A stretch of DNA of 64,000 nt, taken from assembly GCF_037975245.1 (NCBI RefSeq), contig NC_092580.1, forward strand, positions 26,621,001 to 26,685,000, given 5' to 3'. Positions 1 to 11,904 of the stretch are shown piece by piece (within the stretch, counting starts at the first letter, position 1; each line of letters starts with the position of its first letter). The translations under genes were made by a program, and so were the position numbers. The notes beneath the pieces are model-generated. The model had not been told where the DNA came from and made no database searches. It worked only from the letters and a program-made list of their open reading frames with translations. This DNA is from Apostichopus japonicus (lineage: Eukaryota > Echinodermata > Holothuroidea > Aspidochirotida > Stichopodidae).

Positions 1-102
1 TTACAGCTTTGATGCTTTAACGTATTGCCAACATTTTGAAACCATCATTATGATAACCTACATTCTAATACGGAAACCTTACAGATCCGAAAAGTCAGAG
101 TT

Positions 103-580
103 ACTTACCTGCAAATTCTCCTCGCCGTTCCACAAGGGCAGAGAAATTCATTGATTGAAGCTAGATGAGAACGAGTTCAACCGAATTCTAACGAAGATGT
201 GTCTTTGCACTATATAAGGATGCTCTAATACCATATACGGCAATTCTCGGTGATCAAGATCATGCATAATTCATGTTTTAACGTGAGCTTCGGTATTGGA
301 AACGACACGGCTTATTTCCGCGCCATCTCCGATTTGCCACTTCCGGTTTGTGCATCGGATTCGTGAAAGTTGCGCAATAACGGTCGTTTTCGGCGAGGAG
401 AGTTTCCACTGTCTAGCAAGACGTCGAACTTAAATGGTCATTATATGAAGTGTTGCTGCATGGTGCCATGGAACGCCAACATGTCGGCTATGAACAGTCG
501 GAAAATTTCACGAGATTTTCACTGTAGTTTTAGAAATGTCAGAAAACTGTTTTGCAAAGCATGTAAGGGAAAAAGAACCG
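103..580. promoter_or_regulatory. Candidate bidirectional promoter with two divergent first exons
   Basis: On the minus strand a very good splice donor (CAG, then GTAAGT) ends a possible exon at 109. On the plus strand another good donor (CCG, then GTGAGT) ends a possible exon at 580. Between them lie an ETS-type site (ACTTCCGG, 339-346), a C/EBP-type palindrome TTGCGCAAT (370-378), and a TATA-like run near 221-227. Head-to-head first exons around an ETS site are typical of animal bidirectional promoters. The plus-strand open frame up to 580 is basic and cysteine-containing but resembles nothing I know. Acceptors and further exons are not visible here, so this is a suggestion from signals only. 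Confidence 0.3.
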
Positions 581-830
581 GTGAGTGTAAACGAAGAGGT
601 TAAATGTATGTGAGCGTGGGTGGGTGGATCGATGTATTTGTGTTGAAGGTGAATACTAAGGTGGAATGACAATCTCTAGGCTTTCCCTTACCTGATTACT
701 ATACCATATCCACATGAACTCAGCAAAATATAATTGTGGAACACTAAAGTAATCAATCATCAATTAATGTGACGTAGGCCATGCATAGAACCTGCAATAT
801 GCGAAAATTGTTCCGTAAAACTAGTCTGGC

Positions 831-1407
831 TTAAAAGATTGGTTCAGTTTTCATACATGCTTATGTTATATGAAAGAGGACAATGAAAGAAACACAATGG
901 TGAAAAAATTGTTCAAATATCTTTTTCGGTTAATGAGATATTAAAGTGTAAAATTTTATCAGATTGTGTAGAAACTGCTGAAATCTGACTAGCTGTGATG
1001 TCACATCCTCACATTCCTGAAAGTCTTTGTTTTTTTTCCTAAATATTTTGTGAGATTTCATGACTTTCAACCAAAAGGTATGTCAGGAGATCTCATATTT
1101 GTCAAAGGAAGTATTTGAGATTAAACAAACTGAAGAATTATTGATTATATTATTTTCAAATGTGTCAAAAAATGTAAACAATTTTTAAAGAAATATATTC
1201 ACACATGTAAAGGAAGTGAGGATGTGACATCTCACCCTCACAGTAAGTCTTTCTACACCAGTCATTTTCAAAGAAATTTTGATATCTTCAAAGTGTCATA
1301 TCTCCTTAACAGAGCATGCTATCATGGTAGTTTCTTCACTGTTCATTTTTCTTTTTGTGCTCTTTCATACAAAATAGACATGTCAAACACCTGAACCAAT
1401 CCTTTAA
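831..1407. mobile_element. MITE-like element with long terminal inverted repeats
   Basis: The left end reads TTAAAAGATTGGTTCAG and the right end, reverse-complemented, reads TTAAAGGATTGGTTCAGG. The inverted similarity continues inward with gaps, including the matched words GATGTCACATCCTCAC (near 998) and GTGAGGATGTGACATC (near 1217). The whole 577 bp could therefore fold back on itself. There is no coding capacity. TTAA at both tips fits insertion at TTAA sites, as in piggyBac- or Kolobok-type families; the superfamily is inferred. Confidence 0.65.
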
Positions 1408-1940
1408 TCAGTTACTTTGTATTAGTTATAGATCGCATTAATGATTTTACTTCACAATGTATAGTAGGCTATTGAGTTACTAACTATAGAGCAAAGGAAC
1501 GTTTAACCGTCTAATTTGTATGCCTTGTTTTCTATTTGAATGAGGCGGAGGAGCGGATCACTTATGATGACGTTTACTTCTGGAGGGGCTGCCAGAATAA
1601 AATAAAGAAGGATCAGTCCTCACCCAGCCCCCCCCCCCTCCCCCATCCCACCCGCTGCCAAGCAGAATATTACAAACTGATCACATTTGAACGATACAAA
1701 TGAAACGCGAGCTTGGTAATAGTAACAAAATGACGGAAAGTGTGTCGGTGATATAATCAAACGTTTTCTATATTTTTAAGATGATTTTGCATTTGCATAC
1801 AACTTCCTTACCTGTGGCTTTGAGCTAGCCATTGTTCTTGTGTGGGATTGGATGTACAAACACTGACGTCTCCAACACATTATGTCATCTCCTAATAGTC
1901 CAACAGTACAGTGTTTAACCCTTTTGGCGCAAACTTAAAC
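1408..1940. other. Non-coding stretch with a C-rich repeat fragment
   Basis: No gene is visible. A polyC-rich piece around 1590-1690 resembles the stretch at 5790-5880 (both carry a CCCCCTCCC run followed by a near-identical 'agaatattacaaa'-like word), so both are probably ends of one dispersed repeat. Confidence 0.4.
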
Positions 1941-2238
1941 TCCTCCTCCTCCTCCTCCTCCTCCTCCTCCTCCTCCTCCTCCTCCTCCTCCTCCTCCTCC
2001 TCCTCCTCCTCCTCCTCCTCCTCCTCCTCCTCCTCCTCCTCCTCCTCCATAGTCGTCGTCGTCGTCGTCGTCATCGTCGTCGTCGTCGTCGTCATCGTCG
2101 TCGTCGTCGTCGTCATCGTCGTCATCATCGTCGTCATCATCGTCATCATCGTCATCATCGTCACCATCGTCATCATCGTCATCATCGTCATCAGCGTCAT
2201 CATCGTCATCATCGTCATCATCGTCATCATCGTCATCA

Positions 2239-2288
<50 letters not shown>

Positions 2289-2331
2289 ATCATCGTCGTC
2301 ATCGTCGTCGTCGTCGTCAACATCGTCAACA

Positions 2332-2369
<38 letters not shown>

Positions 2370-2397
2370 ATCGTCATCGTCATCATCATCATCATCG

Positions 2398-2457
<60 letters not shown>
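1941..2457. repeat. Compound trinucleotide microsatellite (TCC)n-(TCG/TCA)n
   Basis: About 108 bp of pure TCC is followed by about 410 bp of mixed GTC/ATC triplets that become pure ATC at the right end. It stays open in several frames on both strands (poly-Ser, poly-Val/Ile, poly-Asp, poly-Met), which explains the long frames here. No flanking sequence supports a real protein. Confidence 0.95.
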
Positions 2458-2459
<2 letters not shown>

Positions 2460-2804
2460 CATATAGAGAAGAAAGAAACTGAAAAAGAAAAGAAAGAAAC
2501 TGAAAAAGAAGAAATATGCAAAATGAAACAAAACAAACAAGCAAAATGAAAAAACAATGTACACATAGTGAAATGCACATTTAAACAGAGCAACAAATAA
2601 TGAAGGGAATAAATTGAATAGAAGGAATCTGAAAACGTGTACGTACACCAAGGAATCACAAGGAAACAGTCATATGCTACGTTACGGTCGGTCGCAAAAC
2701 ATTGGTAACATAGAACTGACTAATAAAGACAATCATGTAGCGAAATATATCAAACACATACAAGCGATGAATAAACAAGGAGCACCGGGAAGTCAAAATT
2801 GATC

Positions 2805-2998
2805 CACTTGTGAGAACAAAAAGATGAAGCGCCAGCATAAAAACGAAGATGTATTGTTAGCAAAAGAAAATTCACACGAAATGAAAAAGACCGCTAACGC
2901 GAAACGAATGAGTGCTCAGAACAAAAAGAACAAGCGCCACCATAAAAAAAAACGAAGATGTAACGTAAGCAAAAGGACATTCGCACGAAATCAACAAT
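2805..2998 (+). repeat. Tandem duplication, unit about 113 bp
   Basis: Two similar units follow each other. Each starts near 'gaacaaaaag' and carries 'aagcgccaNcataaaa', 'cgaagatgta', 'agcaaaag' and 'cacgaaat'. The sequence is A-rich with no open frame of note. The flanks (2458-2804 and 2999-3650) hold nothing recognisable beyond a C-run repeat end near 3540-3590. Confidence 0.6.
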
Positions 2999-3650
2999 TT
3001 TGATAAGTTTTGTTTCTCGAAAAGGGCTTAGATGCAAAATGGTGCTATCATTTCCAATTTTTTTAAACTACATTCGTGTACTAAAATTTTCCTTTTTTGG
3101 TACAAAAACTTTACCAATTTTTGGGAAAAGAACGAAATAGTCAAACTTAACAATTGAAAGGATAGAAAGGTCAAATGGGCAACCGGCAACCCTGGCATTC
3201 ATCCTGTTTTCGCGTAGCCTTCATACTCATAGCTTGCAGACCATGTAGTCAGTGCATGTAGTATAGCAATCAACGTGACTCAACGCCCTGTTAGCCTCAG
3301 CAGGTTAATTAATAGAGGCGTTGACGTGTACGGGAAATTCGATCCTGATTCCGTTAGGTCGCAACACAAACGTCTTCTCTTTTTGTTAAGCGCTCACTTA
3401 AAAAACTGCCCAACCCCACCCATCATCGGCCCCATCCCCAGGTTCGATACATTTAGATTTTGTTTTTGCTTTTTGCTTTTTTTGCTCCCTTTTGATTGTT
3501 CACCGTCGCCCACCGCGTCCCCGAAATTTATGTGGGGGCACTCTGCCCCTCCCCCCCCCCCACCGCTGGCTTCGCCACTGACAGTTGCGACATGCATCAG
3601 CTGTATTAAGTACCGTACTGCATTAACCACTCTAGGGCATTCAGTTGAGG

Positions 3651-4145
3651 GATTTGGAATATGTTAATGAGCTAAATCGATGATATGTCGATTTAAATAG
3701 GTAGTCAATTTAAGCTGCTAGAAACTGGTATAAGTCCAGGGAAATCGACATCTACCGATTTAATTCGACATATCATCGATTTAAACTGGTAGATGTCGAT
3801 TTAAATTGACATATACCGATTTATTTTACATATCATAGATTTAAATTGGTATATGTCACTCGATTTAAATCGGAATATGTCGATTTAAAATGACATATAC
3901 CGATTTTATTTGACATAATTTTCATCGATTTAAACTGGTATATGACGATTTATATTGGCATATACCGATTTAATATGACATATCATCGATTTAAACTGGT
4001 ATATGTCGATTTAAATTGGTATATGTCGATTTAAACTGGGATATGTCGATTTAAATCGATGATATGTCAAATTAAACTGGTATATGTCGATTTAAATCGG
4101 TAGAAGTCCATTAAAGCCACTGGAAACTGGTATAAACTTTCTAAA
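3651..4145 (+). repeat. Ordered array of ATCGATTTAAATCGAT / TATATGTC words (copy 1)
   Basis: About 500 bp is built from alternating words: near-palindromic 'ATCGATTTAAATCGAT' cores joined by 'ATATGTC' or 'GACATAT' and 'ACTGGT' or 'ACCAGT'. The left flank (gatttggaatatgttaatgagc) and internal order match the reverse complement of 25736-25590, including the interrupting phrase 'gaaactggtataagtcc'. The array is therefore part of a dispersed element with a fixed layout, not a local satellite. No coding capacity. Confidence 0.85.
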
Positions 4146-6133
4146 AATCGTTGTATTTACGGTAATGCGGCGTGACGTCAGTCGAGGAACTCAGCTCACT
4201 TCCGAGACGCTATGTTTACATTCTTATACGTCTGAGAACACACAACATTGTAGTGCTCCGTAGTAATTGAGATTTGGTGTTTGGAGTTTTGTTTTTACGT
4301 AAATTTATCTCGTAACCGATATGTGGTATCAGGTTGCTTCACCACAAGTAAAGACGGATTTCTACTGCAAGCTTTTCCAAAAGATGACAGAAATCGAAGA
4401 ATTTGAACACGTCTCGTTCAAAACACTACACATACACAACGTTACGAGTGCCTGTAGGCCTATACTGTTGCCAAATTACTTGTTATGACCATAGCCTAGG
4501 CCTCCTTGATGCAGCAAGTTAAGATTTTTTTTGGTTACCTAATATTTTGCACAAAACTTAAACCCAGTTGGTTTAAGAACAATCAATACTAGATCTGCAA
4601 GTTTTCTTTTGTGGTAAAACTGGTGTTGTGTTGTGATTTTACGTAACAGTTGGATGATACAATTACACGGGCTAGCCTGTTATACAACGTCTATTAGTTA
4701 GGTCTATACCCCATGTTACCACTACTATTACTATAGGGTTGCAAATAATTTTCGTCAAAGCTTACGAATGTCCTGAGAGGTGAAGTCCTATTTACTCGGA
4801 ATCGGAAGATTCGGGAGAAGACATTTTCAATTGATGAGAAGAGTGTTGTGTTTACATGTAGTAAATTGTATAACGCCGTATCGGTAAACAGCGGGGAGTC
4901 GGCTTTGGCTGAAATGGTTCCTTTGATGACGTCAGATGAACTGCGGTGGGCAGCTTTGATTTTTTTACAAGTGGCAGCTCGAGAGGTCTCTAGGGAATAC
5001 TTTGCCAGCGAATTTCTGGCGTTTGAAGCCGTATTTACGGAAAGTTGTGCATGGGTGGTGTTGCAGTAATGTAGATAAACCATTCCAAGACATGAAAATT
5101 TTCCATTTCATAACACACGCACACAATCTAGCGTTACTTATGCTTTCTATCCATAACAACTCCTGCTGTGACACTGGCCGTCATCGACAAAAGAAGTTCG
5201 AGTGCCTGAGGATTGTGTAAGGTAAGCAAAAAGCAATGTTAAAGAAAACTCTGGGTCTATGGAAATGGCATTCGTGCATGAACCATGAAGCAGTGTAACA
5301 GTGCCTATGGTTATTTACATAATGAAGCGTTGCTTTCATCCCAGGGAGAAAAATTAGCCTCGACTGTGTAAACGTTCAACAAATTGCAGAAAATCACATG
5401 TTGGACGGAATTTGTATTTTGAAACGCCAGGAGTCGCAAGGGTTATCAGCAGTATACAGGCAAAAACCATCCGACTATTGAGCGTGCAAACCTATGAAGC
5501 ATGTTCGCGGTTTTTATCAGCTAAACTAAAATCTGTGTCCAGTATAATAACGACCTATATAAACTAGGCTGGGTTTACTTTTGGACCAGACGGGCCTGGA
5601 CCCCTGTGAAATTTGGAACACAAAGACAAGTGGCAACTTGTGACCTACATTGGAAAATATACGAACGCAACACTGGGGTGTACCCGACTTACTTGACGTA
5701 GCCACGAGGTAATGAAGGCAATCATTGTGTCCACCTTTCAATGCAGGTGCCTTATTTATATTCAGAGTGCAACCTCGAATACCTGCGGAGGGGGGAGTAC
5801 CGTAATAAAATGAACTGATGTCACCGCCCGCCCGTCCCTCCCCCCCCCCAGGGCGGCAGACATAATATTACAAAACATCCTAATTTATAACATATAAATA
5901 AAGGCCTACAACAAATGTGGTGCTAGGACCTTGAATATAAAAGCTGAAGATTCTCCAACATTACGACAAAGGTAGTAATAATCACCAGCTTTTTAAAACT
6001 GTCAAAAAATGGCATATGGTTACTGAATTCCCCAGTTTTGTTGTATTTTAGTACATTTTGTTGATGCAAATTGGTCAAACTCAGACGTTCCAAATGTTCG
6101 AAGGTATAGTATCGGTATTAGTATCGGACAACA
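4146..6133. other. No recognisable gene
   Basis: Overlapping open frames on both strands at 4694-5083 and 4848-5069 match nothing known, and none has a convincing exon structure. Two CRE-type TGACGTCA words occur, at 4173 and 4927. A donor-like AAG/GTAAGC lies at 5220. A C-run repeat fragment is at 5790-5880. Confidence 0.4.
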
Positions 6134-6369
6134 TAGGCACCACATTATAGCACACTATATTTGCTAGGAGTTATCAAAAAGTTTTTTTCCGGGAGGTCTT
6201 TACTCTCCAAATTGTTCTTTGACAATTTTTAGGAATACACAAGACGACTGAATGTCCCAGTGAGGAAAATTTCCTCGAATGTTGTAATGAAATCAGTTAA
6301 AGAATTTTGTCCAAAGGTGACAATATTTTAATATCTTACATATTTGGGGCCAATACAGAATACCTTTAA
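6134..6369 (-). mobile_element. TTAA-ended MITE, degenerate inverted copy
   Basis: The right end reads GGCCAATACAG...TACCTTTAA, the reverse complement of the left end of the copies at 19339 and 46191. Shared internal words include 'tgtcccagtgaggaaa' (inverted), 'ggtctttactctccaaat' and 'ccaaaggtga'. The left end has decayed, so the boundary is approximate. Confidence 0.6.
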
Positions 6370-6892
6370 CGTGTTATTCAAATTACCAATCAGTGTCCAT
6401 GTGGATATTTTCTGTCACGTCCGATTCGTGATTGACAACAAGTTTTAGTCATCGCCGACTTTTAAACTGGGATAGTTTTAGTCATGATGTCTCTTTAAAT
6501 TGAAAATTTTGTATTCATTTTACATTTTAAAGGGTTTATAACTAATAATAGGAAAGCCGGTGTGTGTTGCTTAATAAACAGATTTCCAACGCAATAAATG
6601 CAAGCTCAATTTGTAACGTACGCATAGGACTATAACGTAGTAGGGGTATGCTATACACTCAATACGGCAGAATAATTTAGTGTACTGACCAAGGTGTACT
6701 TTTGGAATGACTGTGTAAAGAAGATTGATGGAATTTAGCCTAGTGTGACATCGACGAACCAAACGTAAGGTCAGTGGTCTAAGGGCACTATCCCGTATAT
6801 TAATGTTCACTCACGCCATGATGTTGACCGTTCGCCAGTTTATGTAGACTTTATATCCATTATCATGCCACACTATGTTACACTTTTGATAC

Positions 6893-7240
6893 AGGCATTG
6901 AAGACTCGCCCCAAACCGCGTGCCGCCCTCTAAATCTTGTCGATACAAAATGCAGACAGTAATGAAACGTGATACCTTGTTATCTTTTATCTGGACCTGA
7001 GACCAGGGAGTTCCATAACAACTCCCTGCTGACATGTACATCGCTTCTATGTTCACTGTGTTGTGGGTATTGACCGTAGCTGCATGTATTGACTGTAAAC
7101 ACTAGTGTCTAATTACCGACGGTAGCAAGCTGTGTGTGTATTTTCTGGGATCGATGGTAGTGTCTAACACTTCTGTTACACCACATTCGAAACTAGGTCA
7201 GATTACCGGCATCAGACGTTTCTTTGTACGCGAGTCATCA
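6893..7240. repeat. Left arm of a widely spaced inverted repeat
   Basis: This stretch matches the reverse complement of 11905-12257 over most of its length, with small gaps. Shared words include 'acgtttctttNtNcgcgagtc', 'gtaatctgacctagtttcga' (inverted) and 'gctaccgtcggtaatta' (inverted). It contains a short hairpin, CAGGGAGTT...AACTCCCTG, at 7004-7028. The arms enclose about 4.7 kb. They may be two copies of one dispersed element in opposite orientation or the ends of a large fold-back element; I cannot tell which. Confidence 0.7.
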
Positions 7241-8249
7241 CTCCCCTTAAGGATGTTGAAGAGGATGAAATAAACTACTAATGGTTTGAAAATCAGGAGC
7301 ATTGAATGTAATTTAAACGTATTGGAACCATATTGGTGAAACAGATAGAATCCGAGACGAGAGCTACCACATGGGCTGGGGAGTACATAATGCTAAAATG
7401 TTTATGTCCTCTGTCTTGCTCAACATCTAAACGGTCATGTGGGTAAATTTGTGAGTGTTAGATAGTCCAAGCAATCAGCTGCTTTGTCAAATGGTGGACA
7501 TAGGACATTTCATGCTAACAGCGTGATGGTGCTCTAGTAACCTTGGAAAGTGACGAATTTAGTCAATGGCTGTTCCATCAAACTTCATTTTCAAAGCGCA
7601 AAGCCTTGTCCTAAATAGATAATATGCTAGTATTGAAAATCTCATCTTGTCTTTATTAATGGACCAATAATTCTCTGTGTATCAGGACTTTTAAATTGAT
7701 TATGAATGTTGTCAAGCGAAAAGTCAGAAAGATGTGAAACTCACACGTCACCTGTCACACCTACTATTCTAGGCCTATTATGTTCACTGCGTGTTGCAAA
7801 AGTGCTCAATACATAGAAGTAGGGCAAGAGCATAATATAGTACATTCATAGGCCTATGCATGTTGATTTACAGTGTGTTGTTACTCGAGTTTCACGCCTG
7901 CACGGCGATCATCAGACAAACTGACGCCAAATGATCGTGAGACCTTATTTCTTCCTAGCACGGATGTTTGGTCTCTTACCATGACGATACTTTGGATGAG
8001 CTCAGTGTTTGTTCATACTGTCCTTCGTACGTAAAAGATTGCCAGCTTTGATTCTACGCAGAGGTTGCACTGGCCTGATTCGCGTTTGTGTGTGTTCGAT
8101 TCCTTTTCTATCTCCCAACTTTATATTGTGGCTAAATCCCCTTCTTTTCAGGTTCCATACGTACTATGACCGTTCTGTTTAATATGGTACTTCCGTACCC
8201 AGAACAATTCAACTTCACGACCGACTTCGTACTTTTGGGACTCATCATG

Positions 8250-8325
8250 CGAAGGTACGAATCGAACCCTGGAACTTTGCATCACAGACCGAAGTCCGTA
8301 ACACTCGACCACAGTGTTGTTATTT
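8250..8325 (-). repeat. tRNA-related SINE fragment
   Basis: On the minus strand an A-box-like TGGTCGAGTGTTACGG (8297-8312) is followed 29 nt later by a good B box, GGTTCGATTC (8259-8268). That spacing is close to a tRNA's. Pairing in the acceptor and anticodon arms is poor, so this is a tRNA-derived SINE head or a tRNA pseudogene rather than a working tRNA. Confidence 0.5.
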
Positions 8326-8410
8326 AATAATTTAATATATATATCTGTCATACCTACACTTGTAATACACATTCATTTCTTATTTACGGCTTGGCTTGGG
8401 GAGCAGCTCG

Positions 8411-8664
8411 ATATTCATAAGGTCCGTTAATCATAAGGTTCATTGGTCATAAGGTTCGTTTAGTCATAAGGTTCATTGCTCATAAGGTTCGTTATCCATA
8501 ATTAGAAAAAACGGTTCTTTAGTCATAATCGAAAAAGGTTCGTTATTCATAATTGGGGAAAAAAGGTTCGTTATTCATAATTGGGAAAAAAAGGTTCGTT
8601 TTTCATAATTGGCAAAAAGGTTCGTTATTCATAATCTTCTAGAAATAAAGTTCGCTATTCATAA
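8411..8664 (+). repeat. Tandem repeat 'GGTTCGTTATTCATAA'
   Basis: About eleven units of 'aaggttcgttNNtcataa' repeat. The first five have no spacer (17-18 bp unit). Later units carry an extra A-rich insert ('ttggggaaaaaa'), lengthening them to about 27-29 bp. The step change in unit length shows that the longer unit arose and spread inside the array. Confidence 0.9.
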
Positions 8665-8740
8665 TCGCGGGGTCGTCACGCCCCAGTGTCCCTACATCCC
8701 ACTGCCCAAAAGTTGAGGTACCCACTGGCAGTTTCGAGCT

Positions 8741-8830
8741 GGGATTTTGGCCTGGGGGATTTTGTCCAGGGGGATTTTGTCCAGGGGGATTTTGACTCGG
8801 GGGGATTTTGTCCGGGGGAATTTTGTCCTA
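8741..8830 (+). repeat. Minisatellite, unit 'ccagggggattttgt'
   Basis: Five to six units of about 15 bp (GGGGGATTTTGTCC and variants). With 8411-8664 it forms two unrelated tandem arrays within 420 bp. Confidence 0.85.
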
Positions 8831-11800
8831 GAACCGTTGTGGATACTAGCTTGAATGCTTTACAGTAAGTAACAGGAAGTTATCCACAGATCGACTGTGG
8901 CATTAATACGGGTAACTTACAGAAATGTATATATGCTGTTATAATATGTTCAAGTCTCCAACGTATACAGGGACAACTCATAGCAGTTTTTGTTAATTCC
9001 AGACAATGGCTTGTCAACTATGTAATCCCCCTTTCCTCCCACGTCCGACACCCCATCTACACTATAGCGTAAATTATTCCTTGCAAAGTTGCATACCTCT
9101 AATCTCCCTGATAAAACCCTTTTAATCCTGTCCCAACTGCCCCACCCCCTCCCCCTTCTTGAGCCAAAAGAAAGTAAATAAAAATAATATTTTCTCTCGT
9201 GAATTGCTCAAATAAGTACCTGGCATGTTCATTCGATGAACGAAAGTCAATCACCAATAATTACAGTTATGTTATATAACAGAGCGTTTCCAGTCGACGG
9301 TATTTTGACACACAAGAAATATTGGAGACTTAAATATGTGTTTTTAAATCTATATCATCCCAAGAAGATGTTCAAATGCTTCCCTGTGATGTTTTTACGC
9401 CACTCAAGATATTCTACTTCAGTTTGGATAAAATCGAAAAATTGTCATTACCGATTATTTACGGACTGTCAATGATATTTAATTTAATGATAACTATCAA
9501 ATTCATCGTCTTAAATTTATTCAAGTTTGATGGTAAAAGACAACATTTACAGAGATTTATGTACAGTTAAAGAAAAAAAAAACATACTTCTCATGACAAC
9601 TTTTCATACACTAACGTTGTTTTTATTTTGAAGACACTTAGAAATTGGTTGATGGGATAAATGGGTAATGGTGTTATAGTCTGCAAAGAACAAGGATTTA
9701 CAAGCATCCGTATACTGAAAACGACGCGTCCAAGCAGAAGTGAGCTGATATTTCGAGTTAGTTGTCTCCGTCTCAGTGTGGCGTTATCAATCCTATCGAA
9801 GTCTGCATATTTTGACTACCAAAGTGACATCCAATGGTCGGTTATAATCTACGTTACATTGAAATAGGGCTTACGAACTTCAAGATACTCATAAACAAGT
9901 TCATAAACAGGTTAAAATTACCATGGTTGTAAGTTAAAACTTAGTGATTGTTTTTTTCTCTCCATAGCTTCGTGGTCAAATTTTATGATGCAGGGGGATG
10001 ACTTTGGCGTTGGTCATCAATTGTTTACCAGTTTTATTGCAAACTATTCATATTATTCGAATAGAAATTACTACGGATAAATCAAAATGCCAATCTATGA
10101 CAACCTTGCTTACTAAATATTTCATTCACTTCTGAAGATTTTAGTTGAAAGTGTTTTTTTTTCAAAGTTCATATTGGGAAGGGATAGGGGAAGAATCCGT
10201 ATGAAGGGTTTAACAGATTGATTATGGCCAAATAATTTATACCTTTTTGTTTCCAATTAGTATCTTGAAGTGATTTTACAGCGATTAATTGTATATTTAA
10301 TTATCACGGAGAGACTAAATCATCAATCTTGAAATCAACAGAACTTTTTAATTATTCTTGCAGATATAGGCTTCCGAAATAGCCTACCAAATATAATTTA
10401 CCCCAAGGGCAAAGACGATAGTACCATCTCTACTGACCTACAGGCGATATTCGCCATATTACATATTAATAACGCGATTAGACATGCTACAAAAACACTA
10501 GCAACTAGTTTTAACAAGAGCTTCGTAACGAGACATCGTCAACTTCTTGTAAACAAAATATTGTAATCTGTATGAAGATCACGTATTTAATTTACTGACT
10601 AAATCCATCTCTCTCTTTTTTTAATATTCCTACAGTCATATATAGTACCGTGCCCAATGTTTGCTAATAATCCCCTCAAAACGTGTTGTAGGCATGTTTT
10701 ACATATTTGATGATAGGAAATTCAAAGTACAGTGACTCGATACTAGATTTCTTCACCTAAGGTTTTTTTTTTTTTTATTAATTCGCTTGTAGAATTTTGT
10801 GACGGTGTTACCTCTATCAAGGCCAAAGTCTTTATCAACCATAGTCAAGTTTTAAATTAGGAAAACACATTTTGCAACATTTGAAATTAACATTATAAGC
10901 CAATTGAGTTGTTCTCGGATGTCCGCTCTGTTGGTGTTTTCACTTGGAGTATATATGTTGGTTTTCTAAATCATGGGACGCCGAGTATGTAATAACATAG
11001 ATCAATGATGTTACTGAGATTTCGTTAAAATGAAGATCATTATCCCTGGTATATCCATGATGATATCGACTTGAGTTGAATTCAGTTTACGGTGGCTTTC
11101 GTTATAGAAGTGTATTTTCGAAGGGGGGGGGGGGGTAAGAAGGGTGGGGTTTGAGGGGTGGTGGTGGGGTGAGTTGTTCCCGACAGTTATCTCCATCACC
11201 ATTGACCAACGATGATGGTTGATTGTTTCTTTTTCTTTCTTTTTAATTGGTTGATTTGTTTTGTTTCCTTCTAATTACCCCATAATTAAGACCAACAAAA
11301 TGACACCACGCACCCTGAATAGAATAACCCTAAATTGTATAACCAAACTCAAAACTCAACTTTAAACTTTCCTCAATTAAAGTAGTAGCTTAATACAAAG
11401 GTTGCCATAAAGAGGGGGGGGGGGGGGGGGAATAAGTCTGTATAGATTAGTTGGAGCTGGAGATACATCCACACTCCGTGATTGGAAGAATGCAGGACTC
11501 TTAGTTTAAAAAAGACCCGCCCCCGATTTCCTTAACCAAATAATGGTTTGTTATTTAAGATATGTCCTTATCCATTTCGTAATCAGGATTTCAAAATTTT
11601 TTGCTCTTACTGTAAACAGTTGGCAGAGAGTTTTAAGACGGCCCCATTGAAAGAAAAGCAGATTTTGAGACTTAATCAACATTTTAGTACAATGCTGTGT
11701 GGAATGCAATGGATGTGGGATTAAATCTAGTAAACCTCGGAGGGAAGCTGTAACTATGGAAATGTTTAACCTGACAGGGTAATACTTTCATAGCTGTACG

Positions 11801-11904
11801 CACTGTATACGCACTATACTGTATATCTTGCTGTTAATGCAATAATGCAATGGTAACAACCGTCACGATCATACGTTACAGTCTCGGTATAAGTTAAAGG
11901 GTGT
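8831..11904. other. Gene-free stretch
   Basis: I see no gene, RNA or clear repeat family. Short open frames at 9236-9570 and 9661-9867 lack any recognisable motif. Long G runs occur at 11122-11133 and 11414-11430. Confidence 0.4.

Noticed and set aside
1892-2659. Long overlapping open frames (over 200 codons) on both strands
   Set aside because: They are translations of the TCC/TCG/TCA microsatellite and have no non-repeat domain.
4694-5083. 129-codon minus-strand open frame overlapped by plus-strand frames
   Set aside because: No family resemblance, no supporting splice or promoter signals; overlap on both strands suggests chance.
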